This document shows, piece by piece, positions 12,426 to 25,640 of a stretch of DNA of 64,000 nt (positions are counted from its first letter, which is position 1; every line of letters begins with the position of its first letter). Location: NCBI RefSeq assembly GCF_021018895.1, contig NC_079382.1, forward strand, positions 22,442,501 through 22,506,500, written 5' to 3'. Under the pieces are notes generated by a model. That model was not told the DNA's origin, searched no databases, and worked only from the letters and a program-made list of their open reading frames with translations. The stretch comes from Seriola aureovittata. Lineage: Eukaryota > Chordata > Actinopteri > Carangiformes > Carangidae. The translations under genes and the position numbers were made by a program.

Positions 12426-13902
12426 CGCAGCAGCTTTTTCTTTAGAAGCTTTGTCATTCTGCTCTCACACATATTTCCATGTTGACTCCTCATAAAGTTG
12501 AGAATTGATGTAAAGAACCTCCAGAGAACAGATTTGTGAGAATGACTCCATCAGTCACATCCGTTTATGAAATAAATTACCTCATGTCAGCTCCGCTCTC
12601 CGCGGTCGCTGTTTATGAACCGACACATTGCATCAAGATCTGTAATGACTTTGATCTAAACGGACAAGTATGACACTAAAAAAAATGATTGGTTTTACAT
12701 GTGCGGCAGGTATACTGTGTTCTAACTACATGACCACATTTAATCCCTTTAACAGGCGGACACATGAGGTCACCGCTGCTGCTTGGTTGGAAACGGAGGA
12801 TTATCTCATGACTATCAAACTGAAACCTGGCGCTCTGTGCTAATTAAAAAAAACAAAAACACCTAATATATGTGTATTTAAAACGGTAAACTCACGACTC
12901 TGCAGCTTTGATTTGACAAAACACACTCGTCTGTACACGAAACCAACTGTTCTTTAAACACAACTTAAGATGCAGATTCAATTGATCATATGAAGACAAA
13001 ATAAAAAACACGTGGAAAAATTAAGCAAATTCAGTTGCTGATTTGCATTTCAGTGCAGCAGCTCGACATTCCTGGCAGTGTACTCTGTAATATTGATGTT
13101 TCCAAGTATCTTAATTCACTTTTCTTTTGCTCTGGCATCCTGCACATCACTGGTGGCCCTCACACAAGAATTTGTTGCTTTGTCCTATTATATAATTTAT
13201 AAAAAATAGATGCCGCTACAACTTGATACAGCGAAATATCGACAGTAATTATACAGTGTTGAGGTATTAGCATTTCCATTTTATGATAATGTACAGTTAC
13301 ACTGTTTATCTGTAGAGCTCGTGTTTATAAAATATGTATTGTTGAATGCAGGAGTTTAACTTGTAGTATTTGTCATTGTGGTATTTCTAGTACTTCCTAG
13401 AGTACTAGAGTACTTCCTCTGATTTGCTCCGTGTGTTGGAAACAGACTCGCTGCTCTGCGTCTCTTTTGATTCACACTGATGAATAAATCCACTTTTCTC
13501 TGCCTTTGCTTGTGGCTGCATGAGTTTACTGCTGTTTACACTCATGCAAATGAGCGTGGATGAAGTGTGCATGCATCAGTTATTCACAGAGTACACAACA
13601 CTAACGCTGGTCTCTGGAAGGCTTCAGGACACGTAAACATATATTAAAGAACCAGATCGACCCTGATCCTCTCTCTGGAGCGACGTGTGATTGTATGAGA
13701 CAAAACACAGATATAGTTTAAACAACTCAGACAAACACTATTGTATTAACTGAGAATCACAAACTTTTATTAAAGGTCCATATTGTTTGATGATATAGCA
13801 CGTCTATGTTTTTACAACGTGTTCGGGCCACACTGAGGAAAGAGGAGAAATCTGAAATTAAAGAGTAAAGTTGTAAAAAAAATGTAAATCTTTTCAATGT
13901 CC

Positions 13903-13971
<69 letters not shown>
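13903..13971 (+). repeat. (TGA)23 trinucleotide repeat
   Basis: Perfect, 69 bp. Confidence 0.97.
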
Positions 13972-14141
13972 GCAAAAGATGAAGTATCTCCTTATTTGTG
14001 AAACCTAAAGTAGAACTTCACAGGATGCTCCACGTTCCTCATTTTAAAGCTTCTGATGTTTCCCTCTAAAACAAAACAGAACCTAAAATTACAACTTTGT
14101 TCTTGAAATTTCCTTTGGCCCTAATACTCCATCATCAGGTT

Positions 14142-14555
14142 CTATATTAATACTGTGAAAGTATCAAAGCCTCAGTCCACAGAGAAATGCACACAGCCTG
14201 TATTCAGAAACTGAGCCTTAAAACCAGCCGTCAGGACTTCTGGAACTTTGTGATGTCACAACAAAGCAGTCACCAAGCCCCGCCCACCTGGACCCACCAT
14301 CCAAACCTTGCAGGATTTGGTTTCTCTGAGTGTTGTTACCTGAAATCTGCTATATTTTTATTGGATCACTCAGAAAACAGTCAGCCAATCAGAAGAGAGA
14401 CTCAGAGCCTCCTCTCCTCTGATTGGCTCACTGACCTGTTGTTACTAGAGCTGCAGAGAGAAGCCTGAGAGAGGAGATGTGAAACTACACTGAGATGATT
14501 TTTATATCTTCTGATGGATCAACACTTTGAATAAAACACAGAAGAAGAAAATATG
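14142..14555 (-). repeat. Dispersed repeat B, copy 2 (inverted)
   Basis: Reverse-complement copy of 7057-7492. The same 93-codon frame is open here on the plus strand (14187-14468). It differs from copy 1 at about 7 bases, 6 of which change the amino acid, which is what neutral drift would give. The central hairpin is less perfect. Confidence 0.85.
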
Positions 14556-16451
14556 GAGCTTTTAAAAAATATAGCATGAGGAGGGTGAAGAAAATTTGAA
14601 GCTCCAGAGGTCTGATGTGGTTTTCAGGTGATGGATGGTTCTACATAGTTTTCCTCACTTTCACATAAACACTCACTCATGCGCAAATTACCCCTCTGAT
14701 GTTCTGACCTCTTCTTTCAGGGGGAGTGAGTCACAGAGTCGCGGTGAGTCTGTTTTCAAGTGGAGTAAACTGTGATCATCTAAATGGTGAGGATGAAAAA
14801 TCCCAGCTCTGATTTACGGCGGTGTGTGTAACCTCTGGCCGGCCTGTTGTCGGCAGAGACTCCTGCCACCAGTAGCAGCTGGTCTGAGTCTGTCTGCAGC
14901 GCTGAGTAACGAGCCTCTGACCACACGCACTTTAAAAAGCATGTGTCATCTAAACCATCTAAACCAGTGCAGCCGCGGGCTACCAGAGGAACGCCTCAGT
15001 CGCTCGGGCTTTCATTACCCGAGAAAACATGAACTCACTACAAGCAAAGACAGTCTTCAACATATGGAAAAGGGTAAAGTCAGGTGAGTGTTAACAAGAA
15101 ACATGACTCACCTCAAAGAGCAAGAACGCCCGAAGAATAACTTTTATTTTGAAGCTGAACATTTAGATTTGATTCTTGTGGGAAAACAACAGCTGAACCT
15201 ATTGATTTAACTTGGCTTTTAATTAATTCTCTCATATTTTACTGTTCTCACTGGTTTCTGTTTTTATTTTCATTTACATATTTGATCATCTTCTCTCTTT
15301 CTATTGTCTAGTTTCATTGTCCTTCCATTCCCCCTTATTTTATTGTGCACTTTGAGCTACTTTTATTATTAGGAGTAGTATTAAAATCTCTACTTTTATA
15401 CAACTCACTATTACTAATAATATGTCACGCATAACAATTCAGTAGAGCAGCGGTTCCCGACCTTTTCAAACTCATGTCCCACTTGAGAATCTCAAAAATA
15501 CTTAAACAATCTGGAGGCCAATTAATGCATTTTTTTTTTAAAAACATGTTTGATGATCATTTTTCTTTTTTAAAACACTAAAGAACATTTCACCTAAATC
15601 ATATTGTTTTGCAAATGATTTATCGGCTCAAACCGATGCAACAGAGATGAATGGGATTTAGGTTTTGCTGCTCAGAGCATTGAAAAACTGGCATTTAAAA
15701 AACTCAACAGGAACAGGAACAATGTCCTGTACAGGCGCTGAATAGTTCTGACTGAAAGTACCAATAAACTGAAGCCTGAGTTTCCACAGGGACAGTTGAT
15801 GCCGCTGTGCTGGGTCAACCTCTGCAGGCAGCACCTGTCATGTGGAGCTCAGATGTTTTGAAGTGAGCCATCAAGTGGAAATTCCTCAGCGGACATAATT
15901 CTGTCGAGGCCGGCGTCCTGCTCCATGTGGCACCTTCGTGTAACGAAGCAAACCTCCTCGGAAAATAAGTGGGTCCAATTTTCCGTCTCGGAGGATTTTC
16001 CGACGCTCGCCGGGAGTCAGCGCGGGCAGCAGACGGATGTTTGAGGAGCAGCCCAGACGTCACAAATCATCCTAAAACCTCCCATAAATACAAGGCGGGC
16101 CTGACTGCTCATCTCGCTCAGATCTGAACACGTTCGCCTTTAATCTACAGCAGAGGAAAGTTTCTGTGGAAGTCTCTCTGCATATTAAACCAAACTTTAC
16201 CTGCTTTTTTAATAACTGGACGTTTGTTCTTATAAAGACAAAAACTTGATGTTTTACTGTGAAGTTGTGCACGAACATGGATCTCAGCGACCTGCTGTAA
16301 AAGAAGCCTGAACTCATGAACTTTCCATCATTCCTGCAGGTGCTGGCTCCACTTCGCTTTGTTCCTTCACACACACCATCACCTTATCTTTTCTTATCAG
16401 CTCCACCTGAGCTCCATCTGAAGCCCGACAGGAACAGATTTACATACAGTA
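14556..16451. other. Noncoding stretch
   Basis: No gene recognised. The 15800-16070 segment is GC-rich with a CpG-containing core and could be a conserved element; this cannot be judged from one sequence. Confidence 0.35.
15452..15545 (+). mobile_element. hAT-like transposon terminus, truncated
   Basis: AGCAGCGGTTCCCGACCTTT followed by a GTCCCACTT segment resembles a hAT-superfamily end. No matching opposite terminus or target duplication was found. Confidence 0.4.
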
Positions 16452-16514
16452 CACAGAAGGTCACAGAAGGTCACAGAAGGTCACAGAAGGTCACAGAAGG
16501 TCACAGAAGGTCAC
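16452..16514 (+). repeat. 10-bp tandem repeat, six units, each with an AAGGTCA half-site
   Basis: Unit CACAGAAGGT repeated from 16452 to 16511. Each unit junction creates AAGGTCA, the extended nuclear-receptor half-site, spaced exactly one helical turn apart. Confidence 0.9.
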
Positions 16515-16847
16515 GGCAGCTTGGAACATGGAACAGCTGAACTGCAGCTGACGGAGGGCAGTGACCTTCCCTGTGTTAGTGTAACTGTGAGCATGTTACT
16601 GTCCGGCCTGATGAAGCCAAGACTCATGAAATAACTGGGCTTTCAGCATCAAGTATCTGTCTTTCACCCACCACTGGTAAATAAAGAAATGGGCGTCACA
16701 GCGCTGAGAGCATGGGGGCTTTTGGTCGAGCCTCCACCAGGTGGCTGGAGTTGGATCACAGCTGCACCAGCTGCTTCCCATCCTGTAATCCAGACCGCCA
16801 CCCTGCCAGGTCGTAGTACCTGCTGCCTGCTGTTACCCCTCAATTTA

Positions 16848-16859
16848 CCCCCCCCCCCC
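16848..16859 (+). repeat. Poly-C tract
   Basis: Twelve consecutive C. Confidence 0.95.
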
Positions 16860-19067
16860 GTGTGCTTTTATAGCACGTTAGCATACACAGAGGTCATTCA
16901 GTGTGCTTACCAGAAAATAAAAGCAGCATAAAAATAGAAGTAAAAAGGCATAATGAGAAAATGGTATAAATGAGCTACAGTTGGCTTAGAAGGATAATTA
17001 ACAGCTGACGTCTCTGGGCAGATTTTACAGGATAAAGTTGTTATTATTTTCTTATTGACAATAAATCCCATGAAAAGACCGAAACCAACTCCGTGTTTCT
17101 CTCAGGGCAGCACAACGGTTCCTACTGAAGAGGAACATTTCACAAATATATAGTTTCATTAAAAATGTTCAGTTATTTACTAAAGCAGCTGCTCACTGTA
17201 GTTTTGATCAAACGAACAGGAGGAAAAGATGCATTTGTCGGGGACTATTTTCAGCGGCGGATTAATCCACACTTGGTTTTTAACAGCTTTTGAACAATGG
17301 AGCTCTGTGGCTCAGAGGAATGAGGTACATCAGGCTGTGATATACACAGTTGTGGTTGATGGGAGACATCCAGTGTTGGTTGTGAGTCTTTTCATGGGAT
17401 TTCCTCACAATATAGAACGTCCTCAGACTTTATCCTGCAGTGGAAAACAGCAGCGCTCTTCGGTTGACCCTGTGACGTGTGGACAGAGACGAGGGCACGA
17501 CTTCCTTCACGGCCATAAATTATCCCACTACTGTAAAGAGAGATAATAAAACAGGAAGACTTGATGAATCCTCTCGGACGGTCTGTTTGACAAACCGCAG
17601 CTCCTTACAGTAAATCCACCTGATAAACGTCACTCCTCCCTGTGAAGTCAGACGCAGGAATGTAAGAATCACCTGGCCGTCCACGTGGAACCTTTAATGT
17701 CCACACATCATCTATATGAGATTTACTTGATGTGTATTTGGCGGGAGGGTCGACGGCGTGGATACAGCACAGCTCCACAGATCGCTGCTGATGGACAGAA
17801 AACATTTAAAGAGCGAGTTCTTTAAGGAGGAGGAACATCATCATCTTCTTCATCTTGCATGTGTTTTTGAAATTACACGTTTCTTGTAAGTTCAGGTTCC
17901 TGCTCTTGACGCTCACTCAGCACATCGATCTGACGGAAAGGAAAATAGTGAAGTGATGCTTTGTACACTGTTAAAAAAAGAAAATTCCTAATTTTACGGA
18001 ATATAACTCTAAGTTTTCTAACAGTAATTTTCTGTTTTTTAAAATTGTGTAAAAGTCTGTAAAATGACAGAAATGATGTGAATTAACAGCCAAACTTCTA
18101 TTTCAAGCATTATGCCAATAATAATCAATTACATTTATTTCCCCTTATTGTAAAGACAAATTACTGTTTTATTTATACAGTAATTTTTCTGTTTTCTTAA
18201 ATTACATACAAATCATGTAAAATGACAGCGATTATCTGTAATTAAAAATGTAGCTTGTTATTATAAAGGTTAATGTCCATACGAACAATTTAAAGATCTT
18301 CTCTGTAATTTCAGGGTAAATCTTATTAGTTTTGCATTTATGTGACTTCTACATTCAAACTTTGTGATTCTGGATGAAATGTAACTTCAAAGATTCAAAC
18401 AAAAAAAGTTTGAAATACTGGAATGTATCCCAGCATGCACTGGGAGGAAAGCAGGATGATGGTATTATTTATACCAAGTATTATTTTACATCTCTACTAT
18501 AATTTCTACTTGTTACTAAATAAGATTTATCCACCTCTTTATGATGCAAACTTGTCTTGTGACAGTGAAGTTTCACCTGCACCTTCATTCACAACTGTAG
18601 TTTCTTTAATTTGTCAGTTAGTTGATTGTAAATTGTTGAAATTAATGAAGTTTTAATGTGAAATAAGGTTTCTCCAGGTTGCAGTTCAGTCTGTTTCCTA
18701 CTGAACCGTGTTCATGTTAAACTGGTCGATACTTTCACCTGTGAAGGTGGTGACTGAGCTGGAGCTGAACACATTCTGCTCTTCACATGTTGTTACTGTC
18801 GTCCATCAACAACAGTGATGAAGTAAAAGGCAAGAAAGTGAATCTGTGAACACTGAGGACAGAGAATAATAAACACAAGAAAACTCCTGGAGAGATTTTG
18901 AATGTTGCTGCTGCTCGGTGCCTGAACTTCACGCCTCGTTTCAATCTGCACAAAGGACGAGACTCTCAGTTTCATTCATGTCGTAGAGACTCATCCTGAC
19001 ACTGACCTCAGTCACACACAGACACACAGACAGACAGAGAGACAGATCTATATATAGAGCTGGATTA

Positions 19068-19069
<2 letters not shown>
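16860..19069. other. Noncoding stretch
   Basis: Nothing recognisable beyond short AT-rich segments; frames are short and shadowed. Confidence 0.4.

Positions 19070-19124
<55 letters not shown>
19070..19124 (+). repeat. Compound (AT)n(GT)n microsatellite
   Basis: About 16 AT units passing directly into about 11 GT units. Confidence 0.95.
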
Positions 19125-21419
19125 TGAAGTATGAGGCAGCAGTAGAGCTCCAGAGGGAGGGGTTTGGTCGTTTTGAAGACATCTCCCCATTCATTCTCTT
19201 TGGGAATTTTTTCACCTTTTATCTGCATTTACATCGCCATGGTTACTCGAATCGCTAAGAAAAGTCACAGCACACCGTTCACGATTGAGCCGCACGTACC
19301 AACATATTGTTTTCTCAACCGATGTCCATCCATCCACTGCACCACAGCACATGATGTGAGCTGCAAGAATAACAGGAAGCACATTTACACATGAATCCTC
19401 ACATACAGTAACAGCATTGTGTCCAATGGAAACTATTTACAACACTTTACCAGGGAAACAGTCAGTGTCCAGTCTTTGCACTGCACCATCCTGAATGCAA
19501 CTTAACAATATCATTAAAAGAAAGGCTTCGGGCCGCCTTCCTCTTCCTGTAGGCTCTGGTCCTGGGTGCAGGTAGTCCAGGCAGAGGAGGAGGAGGAACA
19601 GAAGAGGGGAGTGGTGCTGGAGCGAGAGGAGGGCCAACAGCACTGGAGGAGGGGCCATGCTGTTCATCATCTGGAGGAAGAGGAGGAGGAGGAGGAGGCA
19701 GACCCCTGCTGGAGGCCCAGGCTGCTCCTCCAGGACATTGAAGTTAAAGGTCCGTCCTTGTCCCACCTGGACCAGGGACAGACCCTTTGCTGAAGGGAGA
19801 GTCTGGCCAGCAGCTGGAACACACAGACAAACAGACTGTTTTAGGATTTTCAGCTTTCATTAAAAGATAAATCACAGAACAGATTACAACAACTCTCAGG
19901 TAAAAATCAAGTGTTATTAAACACTCAAGTTTAAAACCATGAGACCTGAAGAACTGGGAGATTTAGGCCTGTTTCTCGTCTGGTGTAATTCATTCATCAG
20001 TTCGGTATCAGGAGGTTGGCTCCAGCCTTAATTCACTCACAATAATCACACAAAGATGCACAAACCAACACATGAAAGCTGCCGAATATAAATAATGCTG
20101 CACGTGTCCTGATCAATCATTGTACAGGTATTACTCACGAGCACTGACCTGCACACACACATAAAAAATAACTCATGACAAGATATTGGTTTTTAATTAA
20201 ACTTCTTGAATAACTGTTATTGTAGTATTGCACATATGAAACTGTAAACTTAAGAGCTTCCTTCCTTCTTCAGTGGATCTGGAAGAATGAATAAACTTTT
20301 ATTTTGGCACAAAACCTTATTGCTGGTCTTTTAATTGCAAAGTTTTGTTGTCCTGCTCTGCTGAACCTCCTTTAAGAAAAACTGAAACAACAACAACAAA
20401 ACACGTGTCTGCTTATTGATGCCATTCGCGGAGGGCGTTGTTTCAATTACGGCTTTTAAAAGGTCACACATACCCAGTGAAAGCTAATTGGTCTTACAGC
20501 ATGTTTAGTTCAAACATTCCCACCGTGCCGTGTATTTATTTTACAGTCAGCGCCCGAGGTTCATCGCTCAGTGTCAGGACTTACATCACATCGGACCAGG
20601 GGAACGTACAGTGAGCGCAGCCGTTGAATAAGACTGGATTTCTGTCTCTGGCAGCAGCCGACCGTCCGCAGGTCATCAAGCTGTAGTTACATGACAGAAT
20701 GAAATGGCTTCATGGAAAATGATATCGTAAAAATTGACATGACAAATTTAATTTGATGTTCGTGCAGCCACAGCTCTGATTATGTGACATGAAAAGAAGT
20801 AATTTGGGTCATTTTGTAAAGAAATGGATATTTTACGACGGAAAGCCTGAGATAAAGATCCCGTAAATCGCACTAAACTGATGTAATTAAACAACCTCTG
20901 ACGACTATGACTCATTTAAACAAATACTTGACACCTTGACCTTTGACCTCCTGAACAGCAACGTGAAAGCTGACGCCTCAGTGTCTTTATTTGAATGTTT
21001 ATTCAGTCTGACAGAAGCTGGTGAGAATGTTGTTTTTGAGGCTGCATTTACATATTGAGACCAGGAGCTGCCCAGTTCAATAGTCTTCATGTGGAGAAGT
21101 GAGGAAAAACAAGCCCAGAACAGCGTCCCAGTGGTACTTGATGAGGAGCAGGAAGCTGATTTCACTTTGCAATATTCATTTTCCACTTGTTTTCTCTCTT
21201 CATTCTTGTTTTTGTTTTTGTCTCCAGCTCCTTTTGTGCAGTGTCTAGTTTTACAAACGCTCCAGCTAAATATGCAGAGATGTGCCTGTGAGCGAGGAGG
21301 GATTTTCAGTCTTAGTTTTTAATCTTTCAGAGTTGCAGAGACGTGAAAATATTGAACAAAAACACCAGCTGCCAATTATAAAATTATCCACCCACCAGGT
21401 TCTTGGAAATGATGGTTGA

Positions 21420-22040
21420 GGGATGACTGAGGGTCAAGACGAAGGCCGAACTGTCAAAGTTCTCCTCTCTTCATTCATCATTTCGGTGCGTATTCTCCAC
21501 ATCACGTCCAGATCTTCAGCATCTCTTCTCCCCATCACCACCATCCCCTTTTCAAATATGATGACATCACGATGGGGTCTAATCGCCAAAGGCTCTCACA
21601 TCAAAAGTTCATTAATCGAGTTTTCCGCTTCCTAATGAGAGAGGAGAGCTCGGTTTGGTCTCGTTCATGTCTCTGTATCTTTATCTTGGTTTAAAACCGG
21701 AAAGCGTGACTTTCACATATAAACGAACCGCGATGTTCAGCCTCAAGCTTTTGGCTGCTCGCCCCTCAGGATACCATCCACCAACACAGCGGGCTCTGAT
21801 TGTACCGGCAACACAACAATCTTCGACTCCACCAGCTTACCCCCAGTTAGACCTTTAGGCTCCGTGGTGTTTGACGTAAGTGATAGTGAAGTAGTTCGCT
21901 ATCCGAGCCAAATCAAACCGCGACATGTCCAGCTGCGCCTCCAATTAACTCACCTGCACCAACAATTTTCCCTCCTCAAAAATAATCAAGACCTTCACGC
22001 CATGAATAACTTTGGCTCCGGGAATCTCTTCACAGATTTA
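21420..22040 (-). mobile_element. Retroelement leader / decayed gag-region remnant
   Basis: Continues from the primer-binding site on the minus strand. Short open stretches occur but are broken by stops, and no protease, polymerase or integrase motif is visible. The inner boundary is uncertain; I judge it from the loss of the higher-GC composition seen next to the primer-binding site. Confidence 0.4.
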
Positions 22041-22057
22041 TCCCGGATGAGCCCCCA
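22041..22057 (-). other. tRNA-Pro-type primer-binding site of the retroelement
   Basis: The minus strand reads TGGGGGCTCATCCGGGA, one base from the tRNA-Pro 3'-end complement used as primer site by many retroelements. It sits 4 bases inside the LTR end, the expected position. Confidence 0.7.
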
Positions 22058-22061
22058 TTTA

Positions 22062-22643
22062 TGTTACGACCCAGCTCGTTTGGGGGAAAGAGATGCAACA
22101 TAAAAACCAGATGTTGTTGGTGAAACAAAGTCATTTATTCTCAAAGGTGGTTAGAAAAAGTGTATACACAAGCAAAAATGGGAAACCAAAAGGGAAGCGG
22201 GGCGAGCGGTTGCTGTGGGTGCGAAGGACGACCCTGAAAACCAAGAGTTACAACTAATTAAAAGAAAACCAAAGATGGAAACAAAAGCTAACTATCTATA
22301 ATCGAAACAGCAGCCGTTAATGAGTCTAGACGGAGAGAAAAGGCCTATAAAATTGCACGATTTAGTCGGTTGTAGATCTGGACCATTCCCCAGATAGTTC
22401 GTCAGGTTCAGAGTCAAGTCAACAATCGGCAGAAATTCAAACAGTCTACAGGCGAGATGAAGATCACAGCTGCTTTTATAGCCTCAGTCCCAGGTAGCAT
22501 CCACTTGAGTGGAGGGCCCGACCGGGAACTGCTCCAATCAGGACCCACGGCTCCAGCAGCAGCAGCACTTCCTGCTTCGCATATACACAAACTTCAGTAG
22601 GAGGGTTAGACTCATGGGTGGGGCGTCGGCAGCGACCGCGACA
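22062..22643 (-). mobile_element. Long terminal repeat of an LTR retroelement (candidate 5' LTR)
   Basis: Read on the minus strand, the segment starts TGTCGCGGTC and ends CGTAACA, giving TG...CA ends with imperfect inverted termini. It is followed after 4 bases by a primer-binding site complementary to tRNA-Pro (22041-22057), which sets its orientation. Length is about 582 bp. No second LTR or coding body is present in the window, so the element is truncated and no target duplication can be tested. Such elements are common in fish (Ty3/gypsy or retrovirus-like); which group cannot be settled here. Confidence 0.65.
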
Positions 22644-25573
22644 TTCAAGCCTTTGCCAAAAGAGTTCATGCAGTTCTGATTAAGCCCATCAGGCAAAACA
22701 TGGAAGGTGTTGGCAAGAGGAAACTTTACCCAGCACCACTTGTACTTGTTCGTCTCGTTACGTCCAAATGTACTGATTAACAGAGAACAAAAAACCTCAT
22801 ATATAAATATATATGTATTTATAAATACTTATATTAATTAAACTCTACATACAGTCTGAAATATGAGCCTCACCTTCTGATATCCTCTGCAGCTCTTCCT
22901 GATCAAAGACGACTGATTGACGAACTGATTGAAAACACCTTCCACCTGTCTTCTGATTGGTCTTTACTGTTTCTGTGACTTCCTGTTTAAGTCTCTGGAC
23001 GCTCTGTGAGCTGCACTGACAGAAACATTCACCTTTTTTATTTCACATTCTTTCCGCCTTGTGTCACTTTCTCTAACGTGACCTGAGTCGTTCCCTGACA
23101 TTTTTTCGACATGATGGGACGACAATCAAATTTGATCTATTGCTTTCAGATTGTGAAGGTTATCGCTGCCCGGAGAACCAAACCCAGCATTTCAGTTTCA
23201 CTTAGCTTTTAAATGACTCCCTGGGCAAAGAGCTGTTTAAGGCACCCGAGATAAATGGAGGCGTTTATCTTTTACTGCAGCTTCTGGGGAACCAGCAGCT
23301 CGTATTGTGTCACCTTGGCAAAACCCTGTGTATTTATTGGTCCGGTTATTAATGCGTCCTCTGACACAGGCCTGTCTGCAGCCGTTCAGCTCAAACTGGG
23401 CCAGTCCTCGACTTTTCACTCGAGGATTTTCTCTCTGACTCTCTCCACGTTTTCCCCGGAGGCCTCCGATGACACTGAACTCTACGAGATGAGCTTAATT
23501 CAGCAGAATTCGTGCCGTTCACTTTTTCCACGTTTGTCCACATTTGTTTTCACACTCACATGTAGCCTGGTGACACGTGACTCTGAAAATAAACATCGCT
23601 GCCTGCTTCTCATTACTCTAATTGGTGATTTAGTAAGTCTATGGCAGCTGACTACATATAAACCCATGCTGGGCTCCGGCTGAATATAAACGCCAGCTCT
23701 TCCGTTAATAGGAATTTGGCTTTGACTGAAGCTCTCCAGCAGTTTCCGTTGTCTGGCAGCGGCTGAGGTTTTGACGAATAGAAGAGATAATCTGTCCTGA
23801 AGTAATGTCATAAACACAGTTCTGCCTTTCACCGATGCACAGGATCTGATGTAACTGTCTTTTGTCTTGTTTTAAAGGGAATGAAGGGAAGTTTGGTGGA
23901 AGTGGGTATAGCAGATATTTTAACTATTCACCCTGGAGTGTGGGTTGTACTTTTCAAAAATGATCAACAAATGCTCAGACACACGAGTTGCACAGAAGTT
24001 CAGCTGCACAATATTCACTTTCTTTCTTTCATTGAAGCAGGTAAACGTCTCGTTTGGATCAAACAGTCGTTAAGGAGCACTCGTACATCCAGGAGGAGCA
24101 AATCATACAGATGTTTGAGTCAGCTGTTGGGTTTTTAAACAAGTCGTTGGCCTTGTTTTCATTGCAATTAACAAATTAGTACTTCTACTTAGTGTTTGAT
24201 ATCTTACTGTAACTTATCATGATGAAGATGACTGAGTTCCCTCAGGATTTCCATTGAGATTTAAGTGTTATGACAATAAATATAATATGGACAACTGAAG
24301 ATGCCTCAGTCACGTCTGTTGTGTCTTGATTCCAGTCCTTTTAATGTTAAATTTCATACTTATATTTATTTAAATGATACAGGAAATGTGTATGACAAAG
24401 ATGCTGAGTCTGCATAATGAAAATGAGAGAGCGGGAGAGATGTGGTGTTTATTAAATAAAAAGTGAATCCAGGAAATCTGACATACTTTATCTTTCACAA
24501 CCTTTCTGTCCCAAACACTGAAGGTTCTGTTTCCAGACTAAAGGTTTAAAAAAGCTTCAATTATTGATACGAAAGCTGATGAGGAGAAAGTGACTCCAGG
24601 ATCGACCGTAGACATAACACACATTCTGTCCTGATCTGAGGTTTTGTGGCTCAGATCTGGATCTGATTCCCTGAATCCCGCAGGTATCTGATCCCATACG
24701 TCTGTTTTCTTTAGATGCTGTTTTCAAATCCCTTTCAAACTTGATTTGAATTCACCCGGATCTGCTGCCTTCGTTCAACATTTTAGTTTCAATAAAAGTA
24801 AAATCTTTGTTGGGTGAAGCCTTCTGTGCCATCACTTGTGAAACAGTGACGGTTTAAACTCTGATAAACACTTGATCCCTAAAATAAATAATAATAAAAA
24901 AAAGCAGTTTCTTCCAGCAGCTTCAGCAGATCTGGATCATGACTCACGGCAGACACGCTCTCACCGCTCCTCATTCACACGCCAGCTGCTCCTTCCCAAA
25001 GCTGCACAGATATCCAGACAGAGGTGCTGCTGCCTGCGGGAGGTGGAGGGACTCTCCTCACGGATTCGCAGCATTTTGGGTTGAAGAAAGTTCTTTTTTC
25101 TTTCTCTTGCACCGGACGGTAAAATGGTAAATTTGCAAACTGCGAGCATGTGTTAATCATTAAATCTCTCAATAGTTGACGTGTGTGTGAAAAGTCTGTG
25201 TTGATTAAGATGTAGCTATAATTTACTGTAATGTTGACTAATGTTTTCTCTTTGATTTATTTTTGGGTCTCTGCCAGGTTCACACACTCTGCAGCTAAAC
25301 TAAATACAACTGACATAATGACAATTAATATTCAAAGAATAAAAGTTGCAAAATCTACATTAATGTGCCCAAACTCACTTTGCTGCTCCCACACAAATAC
25401 ACGTTTGTCTCTTTTACTTCATCTGTCCTCGCTTGACCTGCGGCATTAAATAATTATTCTATTCATTATGAGAAACACAGCGACTTTTAAAACTGCAACA
25501 AAAGTGGCAGGAGGCGTTAGGAAAATGTTGCATGGGGAAAATAGGAAATATATAAATGATTAAATGTCTGCCA

Positions 25574-25640
<67 letters not shown>

